This document shows positions 9,596-18,636 of a DNA stretch of 64,000 bases, one piece after another. Source of the DNA: Mucilaginibacter terrae. GTDB taxonomy: Bacteria > Bacteroidota > Bacteroidia > Sphingobacteriales > Sphingobacteriaceae. The notes beneath the pieces were generated by a model that was not told the DNA's origin, searched no databases, and saw nothing but the letters and a program-made list of their open reading frames with translations. The position numbers and the translations under genes were made by a program. Location: positions 1,860,001 to 1,924,000 of the forward strand of contig NZ_JAVLVU010000001.1 in assembly GCF_031951985.1 (NCBI RefSeq), read 5' to 3'. Position 1 is the stretch's first letter; the number at the start of each line of letters is the position of its first letter.

Positions 9596-10747
9596 TTATT
9601 CCTTTTGCACCAATTTTTGATTATACCGTTGTAAATGCTGCGGGCCATAAACAGCCAATGGCGTAAGCCGGTCGTTAAATATAATGTTATTGCTTTTGTA
9701 AAACTGCTTAAAATCTTCGGCAGTGCCCTGACCCGGAAACGGTGCATAGTAATGCTCGGGCCCGTTGTTACGCCATATAAGCAGGTACGAAATTTTATTG
9801 TAGGTTGATAATAAAGGTAAAAGCTGCTTCGTCCACCAGGTTGAATCGGGTATGCCCTGGTAGCCGGTTTCGGCAATGCTGGCAATTTTATGGTGTTCGT
9901 CGGCCTGTTGCTGCAACAACTCTAACTGGCGTTTCATATGATAATTGTACTGGGCAGTAGTATCTAACTGGTAACGGTCAAAACCAATTACGTCCACGTA
10001 TTCATCGCCCGGGTATCGTCCCATCATTTCCCAGTCGGAGTAATAATCGGCTGTCGAGTAAACCATGAGCAGGTTGTGCAGCTTTCTGTTATTGCGCAAA
10101 TAGTTAACGGTAAACTGCCATAAGGCCACAAAATCATCGGCGGTAGCATTATCCGTTCCCCACCAAAACCAATTGCCGGTCAATTCATGAAAAGGGCGAA
10201 ACAAAATTGGAATTGCCTCTCCATCCTTTCCCTTTAAGCTGCTTAAGTATTTGGCAGCACGGTCGAGCCAGGTGCGGTACATTTCGTGGTGCGAGCCACC
10301 CGGCAGCAATTGTTTGAGGTATATTCCCGAGGTATCCCACGATGTTTTAAGCGTTACCGGGTTATTCATGTGCCAGCAAAAGGTATTGATACCGCCACGC
10401 TCGTAAGCCTCACGCACCAAACGGGCTTGTGTTTTAAAAGGAATTTGATTGATGTCCCAAAGGCTGTCCAATTCAATGCCCGAAAGGTCCCAACCATACA
10501 CTGCCGGGTAAGCACCAGTTACATTATGCACGTCCGAACTATCTTTCAACTTAAAATGTACGCCATAAGCCGTATCATCATGATGCCCGAACATAATACC
10601 TGCTCCTGACAGGCGCTGCATGCTTCCATACAACCACCGTGTTTCATTTGTAGCCAAACTATCGGCAGGCAAATTATATTGTGCACGGGCAAAACTTAAC
10701 ATACCCGTTATGAGTATTATACATGCGATACATAGTTTAGAAAACAT
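9596..10747 (-). CDS. Glycoside hydrolase family 26 (beta-mannanase-like)
   Basis: 383 aa secreted enzyme. A signal peptide (IILITGMLSFARA) is followed by a single GH26 (beta/alpha)8 catalytic domain. Diagnostic motifs are MFGHHDDTAYG near the N-terminus, GGINTFCWHMNNP, the acid/base Glu in RPFHELTGNWFWW (about residue 187), VIGFDRYQ, and the nucleophile Glu in IAETGYQG (about residue 293). GH26 mainly contains endo-beta-1,4-mannanases; exact substrate is not fixed by sequence. It begins the minus-strand glycan series and diverges from the Mla operon across a 104 bp gap. Confidence 0.9.
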   Translation of the reverse strand: MFSKLCIACIILITGMLSFARAQYNLPADSLATNETRWLYGSMQRLSGAGIMFGHHDDTAYGVHFKLKDSSDVHNVTGAYPAVYGWDLSGIELDSLWDINQIPFKTQARLVREAYERGGINTFCWHMNNPVTLKTSWDTSGIYLKQLLPGGSHHEMYRTWLDRAAKYLSSLKGKDGEAIPILFRPFHELTGNWFWWGTDNATADDFVALWQFTVNYLRNNRKLHNLLMVYSTADYYSDWEMMGRYPGDEYVDVIGFDRYQLDTTAQYNYHMKRQLELLQQQADEHHKIASIAETGYQGIPDSTWWTKQLLPLLSTYNKISYLLIWRNNGPEHYYAPFPGQGTAEDFKQFYKSNNIIFNDRLTPLAVYGPQHLQRYNQKLVQKE

Positions 10748-10851
10748 TAAGTCAAATATGCAGTTTTTACAAAGTTTTACATTGGCCGAACATAACTTTT
10801 GGGCAATTTTTAGGTTAGTTGAAAATATGGTGTAATTTTACGCCCTCTTAA

Positions 10852-11661
10852 ATGGATAATCAAAATAGCACATCAACCGAGCTACCAAAGGCTAAGCCAT
10901 CAATATTTAAAGGATTTAAACAGTTCTTTATTGATGTGTATGATGTATTCAGGTTTATATTCCGCTTTTTCAGGGAAGTGTTTGCCCCGCCCTATGAGTT
11001 CAGGGAACTGATTAAACAATGCTGGGAAGTTGGGGTACGTTCATTATTGCTTATTACCGTTACTGGTTTTATTGTGGGCTTGATATTTACCAAGCAGTCG
11101 CGCCCATCATTATTGCAGTTTGGTGCTACGTCGTGGATTCCATCATTAGTTTCAATTGCCATCATGCGGGCTTTGGCCCCTCTGGTTACTGCCCTTATTA
11201 GTGCAGGCCGTGTGGGTTCGAGTATTGGTGCAGAGCTGGGCTCGATGCGTGTAACCGAGCAAATTGATGCCATGGAGGTATCGGGTACACATCCGTTTAA
11301 ATACCTGGTTTGTATGCGTACACTGGCTACAACTATTGCCATCCCCATGCTTTCTATATATAACGGCTTAATAGCCATGTTGGGCGGCTATCTTAACGTG
11401 TATGTAAACGAAGGCACCAGCTTTACTACTTATGTGCAGCAGTTTTTCCAGCCGTTAGGATACATTGATTTTGTATCGTCAATCATCAAATCAATGGTTT
11501 TTGGTTTTACAATTGGTATTGTAGGCTCGTACCAGGGCTGGAATTCATCGAGCGGTACAGCCGGCGTAGGTAAGGCAGCTAACTCTGCCGTAGTAACCGC
11601 CATGTTTTTGGTGTTTATTGAAGAAGTAATTATTGTACAAATAACCGGCTGGTTCCGCTAA
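10852..11661 (+). CDS. mlaE: MlaE-type ABC transporter permease
   Basis: 269 aa inner-membrane permease of the MlaE/YrbE family for lipid transport. About five to six hydrophobic segments are seen, and the conserved cytoplasmic loop RVGSSIGAELGSMRVTEQID carries the family's EQIDA-type coupling signature. A 12 bp gap leads to the ATPase gene, and the MCE protein follows, giving the order permease-ATPase-MCE usual for Bacteroidota. It maintains outer-membrane lipid asymmetry by moving phospholipids between membranes; direction is debated for the family. Confidence 0.93.
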   Translation: MDNQNSTSTELPKAKPSIFKGFKQFFIDVYDVFRFIFRFFREVFAPPYEFRELIKQCWEVGVRSLLLITVTGFIVGLIFTKQSRPSLLQFGATSWIPSLVSIAIMRALAPLVTALISAGRVGSSIGAELGSMRVTEQIDAMEVSGTHPFKYLVCMRTLATTIAIPMLSIYNGLIAMLGGYLNVYVNEGTSFTTYVQQFFQPLGYIDFVSSIIKSMVFGFTIGIVGSYQGWNSSSGTAGVGKAANSAVVTAMFLVFIEEVIIVQITGWFR

Positions 11662-11672
11662 ACAAATAAGAA

Positions 11673-12446
11673 ATGGGAAAGCAACACCACGCCATAGACT
11701 ATAACGAAAAGGTTATCGACATTAAGGGTTTAACTAAATCCTTTGGTGATTACCACGTACTACGAGGTATTGATCTTCACTTGTTTAAAAATGAAAACCT
11801 GGTGGTACTCGGCCGTTCGGGCACGGGCAAATCAGTTTTGATAAAAATCATTTCGGGGTTGCTTAGGGCAGATGCCGGACAGGTGGGCGTTTTGGGCAAT
11901 GAGGTTGTAAATATCAGCAACTATGATTTGCAGGAATTGCGTAAACGGATAGGGTTTTCGTTTCAAAACAGTGCCCTGTACGATAGTATGACCGTGCGCA
12001 AAAATCTTGAGTTTCCGCTGGTGCGTAACCAAAAAAACCTTAAGCGTAAGGAGATTGATAGCATGGTTGAGCGTGTTTTAGAAGCTGTTGGCTTAAAACA
12101 AACTATCAATCAAATGCCATCCGAACTTTCGGGCGGACAGCGGAAGCGTATTGGCATTGCACGTACTCTTATACTTCGTCCCGAAATTATGCTGTATGAT
12201 GAGCCCACCGCAGGCTTAGACCCCATCACATCGATGGAAATAAATAACTTAATTAACAGCGTTCAGGAGCGCTTTAATACATCATCTATCATTATTACCC
12301 ATGATTTAACTTGCGCTAAGGCCGTTGGCGACCGTGTAGCCATGCTGCTCGATGGTCAATTCCAGCGCCAGGGTTCATTTGAAGAGGTATTTGCTACTGA
12401 TGATGTACGTGTGAAACAGTTTTACGACTATAACTTTACCGATTGA
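11673..12446 (+). CDS. mlaF: MlaF-type ABC transporter ATP-binding protein
   Basis: 257 aa cytoplasmic ATPase that powers the MlaE permease. Walker A is GRSGTGKS, the Q-loop lies in FSFQNSALYDSMTV, the ABC signature is LSGGQRKR, Walker B is IMLYDEPTAGLD, and the switch His lies in IIITHD. The SALYDSMTV stretch after the Q-loop is typical of the Mla/Ttg2A branch. It lies between the permease and the MCE gene with gaps of 11 and 4 bp, so the three are one transcription unit. Confidence 0.95.
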   Translation: MGKQHHAIDYNEKVIDIKGLTKSFGDYHVLRGIDLHLFKNENLVVLGRSGTGKSVLIKIISGLLRADAGQVGVLGNEVVNISNYDLQELRKRIGFSFQNSALYDSMTVRKNLEFPLVRNQKNLKRKEIDSMVERVLEAVGLKQTINQMPSELSGGQRKRIGIARTLILRPEIMLYDEPTAGLDPITSMEINNLINSVQERFNTSSIIITHDLTCAKAVGDRVAMLLDGQFQRQGSFEEVFATDDVRVKQFYDYNFTD

Positions 12447-12450
12447 AATA

Positions 12451-13446
12451 ATGGAATTAAAAGAAAATAAATATGCTTTTTGGGTGGGTCTTTTTATAGC
12501 CGTTGGCGTACTCATTTTTTTAGTGGGCATATTCACCTTGGGTAACCAGCAAAAAAGCTTTAGCAATGGTTTACACCTGCGTGCACGCTTTGCCAACGTA
12601 TCGGGCCTTATTAAGGGCAATAACGTTTGGTTTTCGGGCGTAAAGGTTGGTACCATTAAAAAAATCACCTTTACCGGTATAAACCAGGTAGACGTTGAAT
12701 TTAATGTTGACCCTAACATTCAGCAATATATCCATAAGGATGCTGTTGCCGAAATTAGCTCCGAAGGTTTTATTGGTAATAAAATTATAGCTATTGACGG
12801 CGGCACGCCATCGGCACCGGTTATTGAGAACGGCACGCTCATGAACTCGAAAGGGATGCTTAATACCGATGAGATCATGAAAACCTTCCAAAAAAACAAC
12901 CAAAATTTACTTTCAATCACCGGCGATTTTAAAACACTGGCCAAAAACATGGTTGAGGGCAAAGGTTTGGCTGGCTCACTCCTGGCCGACTCGGCTTTGG
13001 CCATGCAATTCAGGATGGTGGTTGCTAACTTGCAAAGCACTACATCAAGAGCTGCGCAAATGACCGAAGAACTTAACCGCTTTGGCGTTAAAATGAATAC
13101 CAAAGGTGGCCTGGCAGATAAAATGCTTACCGATACCGCAGTATTTTCTAAACTACAGCAGTCGGCCAATCAATTACAAGAGGCCACCGCAAAAGCGGGT
13201 GTGTTAACTGATAACCTGAACAAAGCCAGCAGCAAGTTAAACAGTACCGACAATGCAATGGGCGCTTTGTTGAACGACGAAAAATCGGCCGCCGAACTGA
13301 AGAGCATGCTGCATTACTTAAACCAGAGTTCGATTAAATTGAACGATGATCTGGAAGCTGTGCAGCATAATTTCCTGTTAAGAGGTTTCTTCAAAAAACG
13401 TGAGAAAGAAGAAAAGAAAGCTCAGGAAGCGAATAACAAGCAGTAA
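12451..13446 (+). CDS. mlaD: MCE-family (MlaD-like) lipid-binding protein
   Basis: 331 aa. One N-terminal membrane helix (AFWVGLFIAVGVLIFLVGIFTL, residues about 10-31) anchors a periplasmic MCE domain at about 38-120 (GLIKGNNVWFSGVKVGTIKKI). A long helical region (about 140-310) forms the needle or barrel stalk, and the C-terminus is very basic/acidic (KKREKEEKKAQEANNK). It binds lipid and interacts with the MlaEF complex encoded just upstream. It is longer than E. coli MlaD, as is usual in Bacteroidota. The operon ends with a hairpin terminator. Confidence 0.92.
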   Translation: MELKENKYAFWVGLFIAVGVLIFLVGIFTLGNQQKSFSNGLHLRARFANVSGLIKGNNVWFSGVKVGTIKKITFTGINQVDVEFNVDPNIQQYIHKDAVAEISSEGFIGNKIIAIDGGTPSAPVIENGTLMNSKGMLNTDEIMKTFQKNNQNLLSITGDFKTLAKNMVEGKGLAGSLLADSALAMQFRMVVANLQSTTSRAAQMTEELNRFGVKMNTKGGLADKMLTDTAVFSKLQQSANQLQEATAKAGVLTDNLNKASSKLNSTDNAMGALLNDEKSAAELKSMLHYLNQSSIKLNDDLEAVQHNFLLRGFFKKREKEEKKAQEANNKQ

Positions 13447-13483
13447 TACTTTAGATGCATAATTATTATGCTTCTAATAAATG

Positions 13484-13535
13484 AAAGCAATGTTTAGCAT
13501 TTTGTAATTTAAATGCAACATTGCTTTTGTTTTTG
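13484..13535 (+). terminator. Rho-independent terminator of the Mla operon
   Basis: AAAGCAATGTT-TA-GCATTT pairs with AAATGC-AACATTGCTTT (2-nt bulge), followed by TTGTTTTTG. An in-frame ATG at 13513 that would extend the next gene lies inside this hairpin, which argues against that start. Confidence 0.82.
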
Positions 13536-13575
13536 CGTAAGAGTAAACAAATACTTAACCGCAAGAAAAGGAGCC

Positions 13576-14343
13576 ATGTTAATTGACTTTACCGGCAAAA
13601 CAGTACTCGTCACCGGCGGCTCGCGCGGTATAGGTAAAGCATGTGCAAGGCTATTTGCATCATTAAATGCTGATGTAATAATTACCTACAACAAAAACAT
13701 TGAAGAGGCCGAAAAAACCATTACCGAACTTGCCCACCAGGGCAATCACGGGCTTTTTCAGTTAGATCAAAGCAAACCTAAGTGTGTACACCGCTTTTTT
13801 GATAAAATGCTGGAGCACTACCCGCAATTAGATGTACTGATCAACAATGCAGGCGTTTACATTGAACATAAAATAAACGAAGTTAGTTACGAAGACTGGC
13901 AGCAGAGCTGGGAAGAAACTATTAGTACTAACCTGAGTGGCGTGGCTAACCTGTGTTTTTTTGCATCGCGGCAAATGATACACCAGGACGGCGGTAAGAT
14001 CATCAATATTTCATCGCGTGGTGCCTTCAGGGGCGAACCTGACCATCCGGCTTATGCAGCCAGCAAAGCGGGTTTAAACGCCATGAGTCAATCATTAGCG
14101 GTGAGTTTAGCACCTCACAATATAAGCGTACATATTATTGCCCCCGGCTTTGTAGAAACTGACATGACCACCGAATTTTTAAATAGCGAAGCCGGTGAGG
14201 ACATTAAAAAGCAAAGTCCTTTTAACCGTGTTGCCACAGCCGAGGAGGTTGCAAGAATAGCGGCGGTATATGCATCATCGGGGTTTGAGTTTAGTTCGGC
14301 TGGTATTATTGATATAAATGGTGCGTCGTATTTAAGGAGTTAA
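13576..14343 (+). CDS. SDR family NAD(P)-dependent oxidoreductase
   Basis: 255 aa Rossmann-fold enzyme. The cofactor motif is TGGSRGIGKA near the N-terminus, NNAG lies at about residue 88, and the catalytic Ser (ISSRG) and Tyr/Lys (YAASK) follow. The C-terminus (GIIDINGASYLRS) is the usual classical-SDR ending, so it resembles FabG-type 3-oxoacyl reductases; substrate unknown. I chose the ATG at 13576 because it is preceded by AAGGAG and begins the conserved fold at once; the frame is open upstream to 13513 but that lies inside the Mla terminator. Confidence 0.87.
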   Translation: MLIDFTGKTVLVTGGSRGIGKACARLFASLNADVIITYNKNIEEAEKTITELAHQGNHGLFQLDQSKPKCVHRFFDKMLEHYPQLDVLINNAGVYIEHKINEVSYEDWQQSWEETISTNLSGVANLCFFASRQMIHQDGGKIINISSRGAFRGEPDHPAYAASKAGLNAMSQSLAVSLAPHNISVHIIAPGFVETDMTTEFLNSEAGEDIKKQSPFNRVATAEEVARIAAVYASSGFEFSSAGIIDINGASYLRS

Positions 14344-14421
14344 ACCGAGTATTTCTCATTGGTAATTATCTTACCAATTCCTCCTATCAACTGCTGCTAC
14401 CAATAACCACCGCTACTAAAT

Positions 14422-14961
14422 CTACCCCATTACAGAGTGTTTCAACCCATCAAAAATACTTTCAAAAAAGGTAGGAATACTTAACCCATTGCTATGGTTA
14501 AAGTATATGAAGATGATGAGTACAACTGCTGCAATAATTATAAAACGCTTAAACAGGTATCCTATAAAAACAATGATTAGCGGTATAGCTACCAGCCACA
14601 TCCAGCTTATTTTCCACGGACTCAGTTTATCGCCATGTTTGTAAATGTAGTAAAGTACCGAGTATGAGCCGGCCTCATTTTTATGCTTTACATACATAAA
14701 TGTTGACTTTTGTAGCTTTTGCCGATAGAAAGCTGTACCATTTTGAAAGGTCAAATCGTACTCAAAGCCGTTAATGGTGAAAGCAAATTTGCCGTTCACG
14801 CTTTCCTGTATTTGCTCAAGAGTATCAGTAGCTACCACGGCAACCTCATTTTGCGCAAAGGGATTTTCTTTAACTACAAAACGTTTAATACTAACGGTGT
14901 CGGCCATGCTGATACCTGTACCTAATACCAAAAAAACTATAGCGAGTATTATTTTTTTCAT
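14422..14961 (-). CDS. Membrane protein of unknown function
   Basis: 179 aa. A signal peptide (IILAIVFLVLGTGISMA) is followed by a periplasmic beta-rich domain of about 100 residues (IKRFVVKENPFAQNEVAVVA). Two hydrophobic helices lie near the C-terminus (WLVAIPLIIVFIGYLF and FIIIAAVVLIIFIYF), then a short tail. No family is recognised. It lies 32 bp after the TspO gene on the same strand and is probably co-transcribed with it. No catalytic residues are apparent. Confidence 0.7.
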   Translation of the reverse strand: MKKIILAIVFLVLGTGISMADTVSIKRFVVKENPFAQNEVAVVATDTLEQIQESVNGKFAFTINGFEYDLTFQNGTAFYRQKLQKSTFMYVKHKNEAGSYSVLYYIYKHGDKLSPWKISWMWLVAIPLIIVFIGYLFKRFIIIAAVVLIIFIYFNHSNGLSIPTFFESIFDGLKHSVMG

Positions 14962-14993
14962 CCAGCGTAAATTAACATCAGGAGTTTAATAAG

Positions 14994-15503
14994 CTACCTG
15001 TTGAGCAGGTAAATATAAAGATTTAATACAGTGGCAAAGCTAACCCATAATAAATATGGCACCATTAACCATGCAGCTACTTTACTGAATTTGCTAAACA
15101 AATAAATATTAGCCACAATACTCAGCCATAAAAACACAATTACTACCAAGCCACCTAAAGTTTGCTGCATACCAAAAAACACAGCCGACCATGCAAAATT
15201 TATAATGAGTTGAATAAAATAGGTATTGCGTGTATTAGCATATAAAGTACTATCGTTACGGCGTTGCCAAACCAACCAGGCAGCTATAGCTATAAGTAGA
15301 TATAATGTAGTCCAAACCGGGGCAAATAACCAGTTAGGTGGATTAAACGAGGGCTTGTTAAGTGTGGCATACCAACCGGAAATTTGTGGCCGCGTAAACA
15401 TTGAAGCTGTATAAGCAATGCCTTCGGTAATAATAATGCTTATTACCAACGCCCACCATTTTACCGCACCCTTATTTTTTTGCTGTACCTGTAATGTTGC
15501 CAT
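14994..15503 (-). CDS. tspO: TspO/MBR family tryptophan-rich sensory protein
   Basis: 169 aa five-helix membrane protein. The hallmark region GWYATLNKPSFNPPNWLFAP followed by VWTTLYLLIAIAAWLVW matches the TspO/peripheral benzodiazepine receptor signature WYxxLxKPxxxPPxxxFxPvW. Other helices include FAWSAVFFGMQQ. TspO proteins bind porphyrins and act in redox or stress responses. I start at the ATG at 15503; the frame is open nine codons further to a TTG at 15530, but that would nearly abut the sensor kinase gene and adds nothing conserved. Confidence 0.9.
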   Translation of the reverse strand: MATLQVQQKNKGAVKWWALVISIIITEGIAYTASMFTRPQISGWYATLNKPSFNPPNWLFAPVWTTLYLLIAIAAWLVWQRRNDSTLYANTRNTYFIQLIINFAWSAVFFGMQQTLGGLVVIVFLWLSIVANIYLFSKFSKVAAWLMVPYLLWVSFATVLNLYIYLLNR

Positions 15504-15539
15504 ATTGCTCGTTAACAACGCACCGGGCAATAAGTTTAT

Positions 15540-17738
15540 TTATGATATACCCAACAGTGCTTCATACAATTTATCAACCTCAATAGGTTTGCGTAAAAAG
15601 CCGTTAAAGTAATTGTTATACTCCTCGTGGTGCTCGGCGGTTATATCGGCCGTAAGGGCAAATATAGGGGTATTGGTATTAGGATTATGGTTATTACGAA
15701 TATGTATGGTGGCATCAAACCCATTCATTTCGGGCATGTGTATATCCATCAAAATAAAATCAAATGTTTTTTGACAGGCTTTTTCAACGGCGTCAACCCC
15801 GTTTATGGCATGTTCAGCTAATATGCCCCACTTAGAAAGCAGCTTGCGGGCAACCATAGCATTAATCATATTATCATCAGCCAGCAGCACTACTTTATTG
15901 TGCAGCTTATTTAAGTGCTTAACTGATTGCACTTTTTGTTTAGCCGCTTTCTTTAGTTTAAGATCAAAGTAAAACCTTGACCCCTCGCCTACCTTGCTTG
16001 CAAAATAAACTTGGCTTCCATGAAGTTCTACCAGCTTTTTTACAATGGCAAGCCCCAACCCCGAACCACCCTGTTTGCGGGTTGTAATGCTTTTAGGCTG
16101 GGTGAAGCTGTTAAACATTTCGTCAAAAAACTCCCTGGGTATACCAACGCCTGTATCGGTTACGGTAAAGCGTATGCTATCATATTCGCCTTGCGAAGAT
16201 GTAAGCTTCAGTTTTGCCGTTATTTTTCCTTTCTCGGTAAATTTAATGGCATTACTAATTAAATTGTTTAATATCTGGCTTAACTTGGTTTCATCAAGCT
16301 CATAGGCATCAGCAAGGTGTTCATCTATCAACAGTTCGGTATCAAGATCTTTTTCGCGAGCCATGTTATTGTAGGTTTCGCAAAGGCCTTTAACCAGCTT
16401 AACTAAATTACACGGGCGAGACTCCAAATTTACCTTACCAGTATCAAGCTTGGTAAAATCAAGTATATCGTTAATAATTTGCAACAGGTTGTTTGATGCA
16501 AACTTTAAAGAATCAATCAATTGCGCTTCTTCGGTATCAACACGGTCGCTCAGTAATGAGGTTATGGTTATTACCGCATTTAAAGGCGTACGTATTTCAT
16601 GGCTCATGGTTGACAGGAAGTTTTGTTTTACCGAAGCTGCCTGCTCGGCCCGAGCCTGATTCTCCAAAATGCGGGCACGCTCCTTTTCCATTTGTGCTTC
16701 CTTCTCCAGCGATTCCATTTTGGCAATCAACTCATAGTTTTCTATCACCTTTTGGGTTTGCGAGTTGATAACCGTTTCCTTGTGCTGAAGATATTGTTCG
16801 AGATACTCTAATGAGCGTTCAGTATTCCCCTCCTGCTTATAAATGCGATAAAGCTGGTAACACGATTTAAAAATTATATAGATAATTTTATACTGGGTAC
16901 TAAACTGCAAAGCTTTTTCGAGCACATGCTTGGCCTTGGCTGTATCGCCGGTTTTAATATACAGCGAGCCCAGTTTACAGTAAACCATGCCCAATCCCAA
17001 GCGCTCGCCCATGTCACGATGAATTGATAAAGCTTGATGAAAATCTCGCTCGGCCTCTTCCCATTTTTGCTGGGCAGCATACACTTTGCCACGACCGTAG
17101 AGCGCAAAAGCCAGCCCGCGTATGTCGCCGCTTTTATTCTTTATATCAATGGATTTACTGATGATCTTCATCGCCAGTTTCACCTTATCCATTTTCAGGT
17201 AAATACCCGAAAGCGGGTTGTAAGCATTGGCAATAAGGTCGGGGGCTTTCACTTTCCGGGCAGCATCAATAGTAGCCATATATGCGCGAATGGCATTTTT
17301 ACGGTCGCCAAAGTATTCGAAAATGGTACCTAACGATTTTTGTACCCGTGCCTGATTGTGGTAATCATTATACTTACGATAAACAATAAGGCACTCCATG
17401 AGATTTACAAGCCCCAGGTGATAATTATCGGTTTTATAATGTACGCCGGCAATATTGTAACGGGCATCAGCTATACCACGGTCATCATGCAGTTGCTCAA
17501 AATGCTTAATAGCTTCGTTAGCAGCCCTAACCGAGCGGGCATATTCGCCCCGTATCATATAAAATAACGACAGCTGATTAAGGCTTTTTCCTGTAAGGCT
17601 TTTATCATTAAGTTTCCTGCTGGCACTCAATGCTTTATTAGCCAGGTTTATACTCAGGCTTAAATTATGAACGCGACTTGTGTATGCAGTATGCAGTAAG
17701 GCCATTACATCATGGCTGCTCGTAAACTTGTCGCTCAT
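15540..17738 (-). CDS. Hybrid sensor histidine kinase with N-terminal TPR repeats
   Basis: 732 aa. Residues about 1-320 are TPR repeats (YNIAGVHYKTDNYHLGLVNL, LGSLYIKTGDTAKAKHVLEK), followed by a coiled coil (about 325-370). A HisKA domain has the phosphoacceptor His380 in SHEIRTPLNA, and a HATPase_c domain shows NLISNAIKF, DTGVGIP and GSGLGLAI. The C-terminal receiver domain has Asp665 in LMDIHMPEMNG. No signal peptide or membrane helix is seen, so it is probably cytoplasmic, sensing through the TPR region. No response regulator gene is adjacent; output must pass through a separate protein. Confidence 0.92.
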   Translation of the reverse strand: MSDKFTSSHDVMALLHTAYTSRVHNLSLSINLANKALSASRKLNDKSLTGKSLNQLSLFYMIRGEYARSVRAANEAIKHFEQLHDDRGIADARYNIAGVHYKTDNYHLGLVNLMECLIVYRKYNDYHNQARVQKSLGTIFEYFGDRKNAIRAYMATIDAARKVKAPDLIANAYNPLSGIYLKMDKVKLAMKIISKSIDIKNKSGDIRGLAFALYGRGKVYAAQQKWEEAERDFHQALSIHRDMGERLGLGMVYCKLGSLYIKTGDTAKAKHVLEKALQFSTQYKIIYIIFKSCYQLYRIYKQEGNTERSLEYLEQYLQHKETVINSQTQKVIENYELIAKMESLEKEAQMEKERARILENQARAEQAASVKQNFLSTMSHEIRTPLNAVITITSLLSDRVDTEEAQLIDSLKFASNNLLQIINDILDFTKLDTGKVNLESRPCNLVKLVKGLCETYNNMAREKDLDTELLIDEHLADAYELDETKLSQILNNLISNAIKFTEKGKITAKLKLTSSQGEYDSIRFTVTDTGVGIPREFFDEMFNSFTQPKSITTRKQGGSGLGLAIVKKLVELHGSQVYFASKVGEGSRFYFDLKLKKAAKQKVQSVKHLNKLHNKVVLLADDNMINAMVARKLLSKWGILAEHAINGVDAVEKACQKTFDFILMDIHMPEMNGFDATIHIRNNHNPNTNTPIFALTADITAEHHEEYNNYFNGFLRKPIEVDKLYEALLGIS

Positions 17739-17904
17739 TTACTCAAAAAGGTAAAAATTAATCAGTGGTATAAATGCGTATCTGCAATCGTTGGTTATAC
17801 CAAAGTAAATAAATAATATATCATAAGATAAAATATTTCGATATATTATTTATACCTCAACAGTTTTAATTAGAAACGTGGTAACAAAGCTTTCCTATTA
17901 TAGC

Positions 17905-17912
17905 TAAATTTG
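17905..17912 (+). promoter_or_regulatory. Candidate -7 element just before the pseudouridine synthase gene
   Basis: TAAATTTG matches TAnnTTTG exactly and ends 7 bp before the ATG. If used, the transcript would be leaderless or nearly so. No -33 TTG is visible. Confidence 0.35.
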
Positions 17913-17919
17913 CAACTGC

Positions 17920-18636
17920 ATGTTATTCATATTATACCGCGACGATTATCTTATTGCCATTAACAAACCGCACGATCTGCTTGTACACCGTTCAAGTATT
18001 GCTGTCGACGTACAGGAATTTGCCCTGCAAATGTTGCGCGATCAGATAGGTCGCCCAGTTTACCCGGCCCACCGCCTCGATCGTAAAACCTCCGGAGTAT
18101 TACTTTTTGCGTTGGATAAAGAAACCGAGATAGCCATGCAAAAGCAATTTGCCGCCAACCACGTAAAAAAGAGTTATTGGGCTATTTTACGCGGACATGC
18201 ACCCGATAATGGCGAAATTGACTATCCGTTAAAAAAAGAGAACGGCACCCTGCAAGATGCCTTTACTGCCTACACCACACTGGCCCGGGCCGAACTGCCT
18301 GTTGCCTTTGGAAAGTTTGCCACATCACGCTATTCATTAGTAGAGGCACGCCCCCAAACCGGCCGCATGCACCAGCTACGCAAGCATTTTGCCCACATAT
18401 TTCATCCCATTATTGGCGACCGAACCCACGGCTGCAACAAGCAAAACAAACTATTTACCGAGCAATGGAAAATGAATACCATGTTGCTGCATGCCCGTAG
18501 CCTTACATTTAAACACCCGGTAACTTGCGAAGAGATTGTTATAGAAGCACCGCTTATGCCCGAATTTACTCGTATGATGCTTTTGATGGGTTGGAGCGAA
18601 GACTCCCTACACCCCAAAAATATCGGGGTACTGTAA
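17920..18636 (+). CDS. RluA-family pseudouridine synthase (TruC-like)
   Basis: 238 aa enzyme that isomerises uridine to pseudouridine in tRNA or rRNA. The catalytic Asp54 lies in HRLDRKTSGVLLFALDK, the RluA-family signature. GRMHQLRKHFAHIFHPIIGD is the second conserved region. It has no N-terminal S4 domain and is short, which fits TruC (tRNA U65) rather than RluC/D. Its 3' end overlaps the convergent Nudix gene by 30 bp. Confidence 0.9.
   Translation: MLFILYRDDYLIAINKPHDLLVHRSSIAVDVQEFALQMLRDQIGRPVYPAHRLDRKTSGVLLFALDKETEIAMQKQFAANHVKKSYWAILRGHAPDNGEIDYPLKKENGTLQDAFTAYTTLARAELPVAFGKFATSRYSLVEARPQTGRMHQLRKHFAHIFHPIIGDRTHGCNKQNKLFTEQWKMNTMLLHARSLTFKHPVTCEEIVIEAPLMPEFTRMMLLMGWSEDSLHPKNIGVL

Noticed and set aside
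13513..13575. Upstream start for the SDR gene
   Set aside because: It lies in the Mla terminator hairpin; the ATG at 13576 has AAGGAG before it and starts the Rossmann fold.
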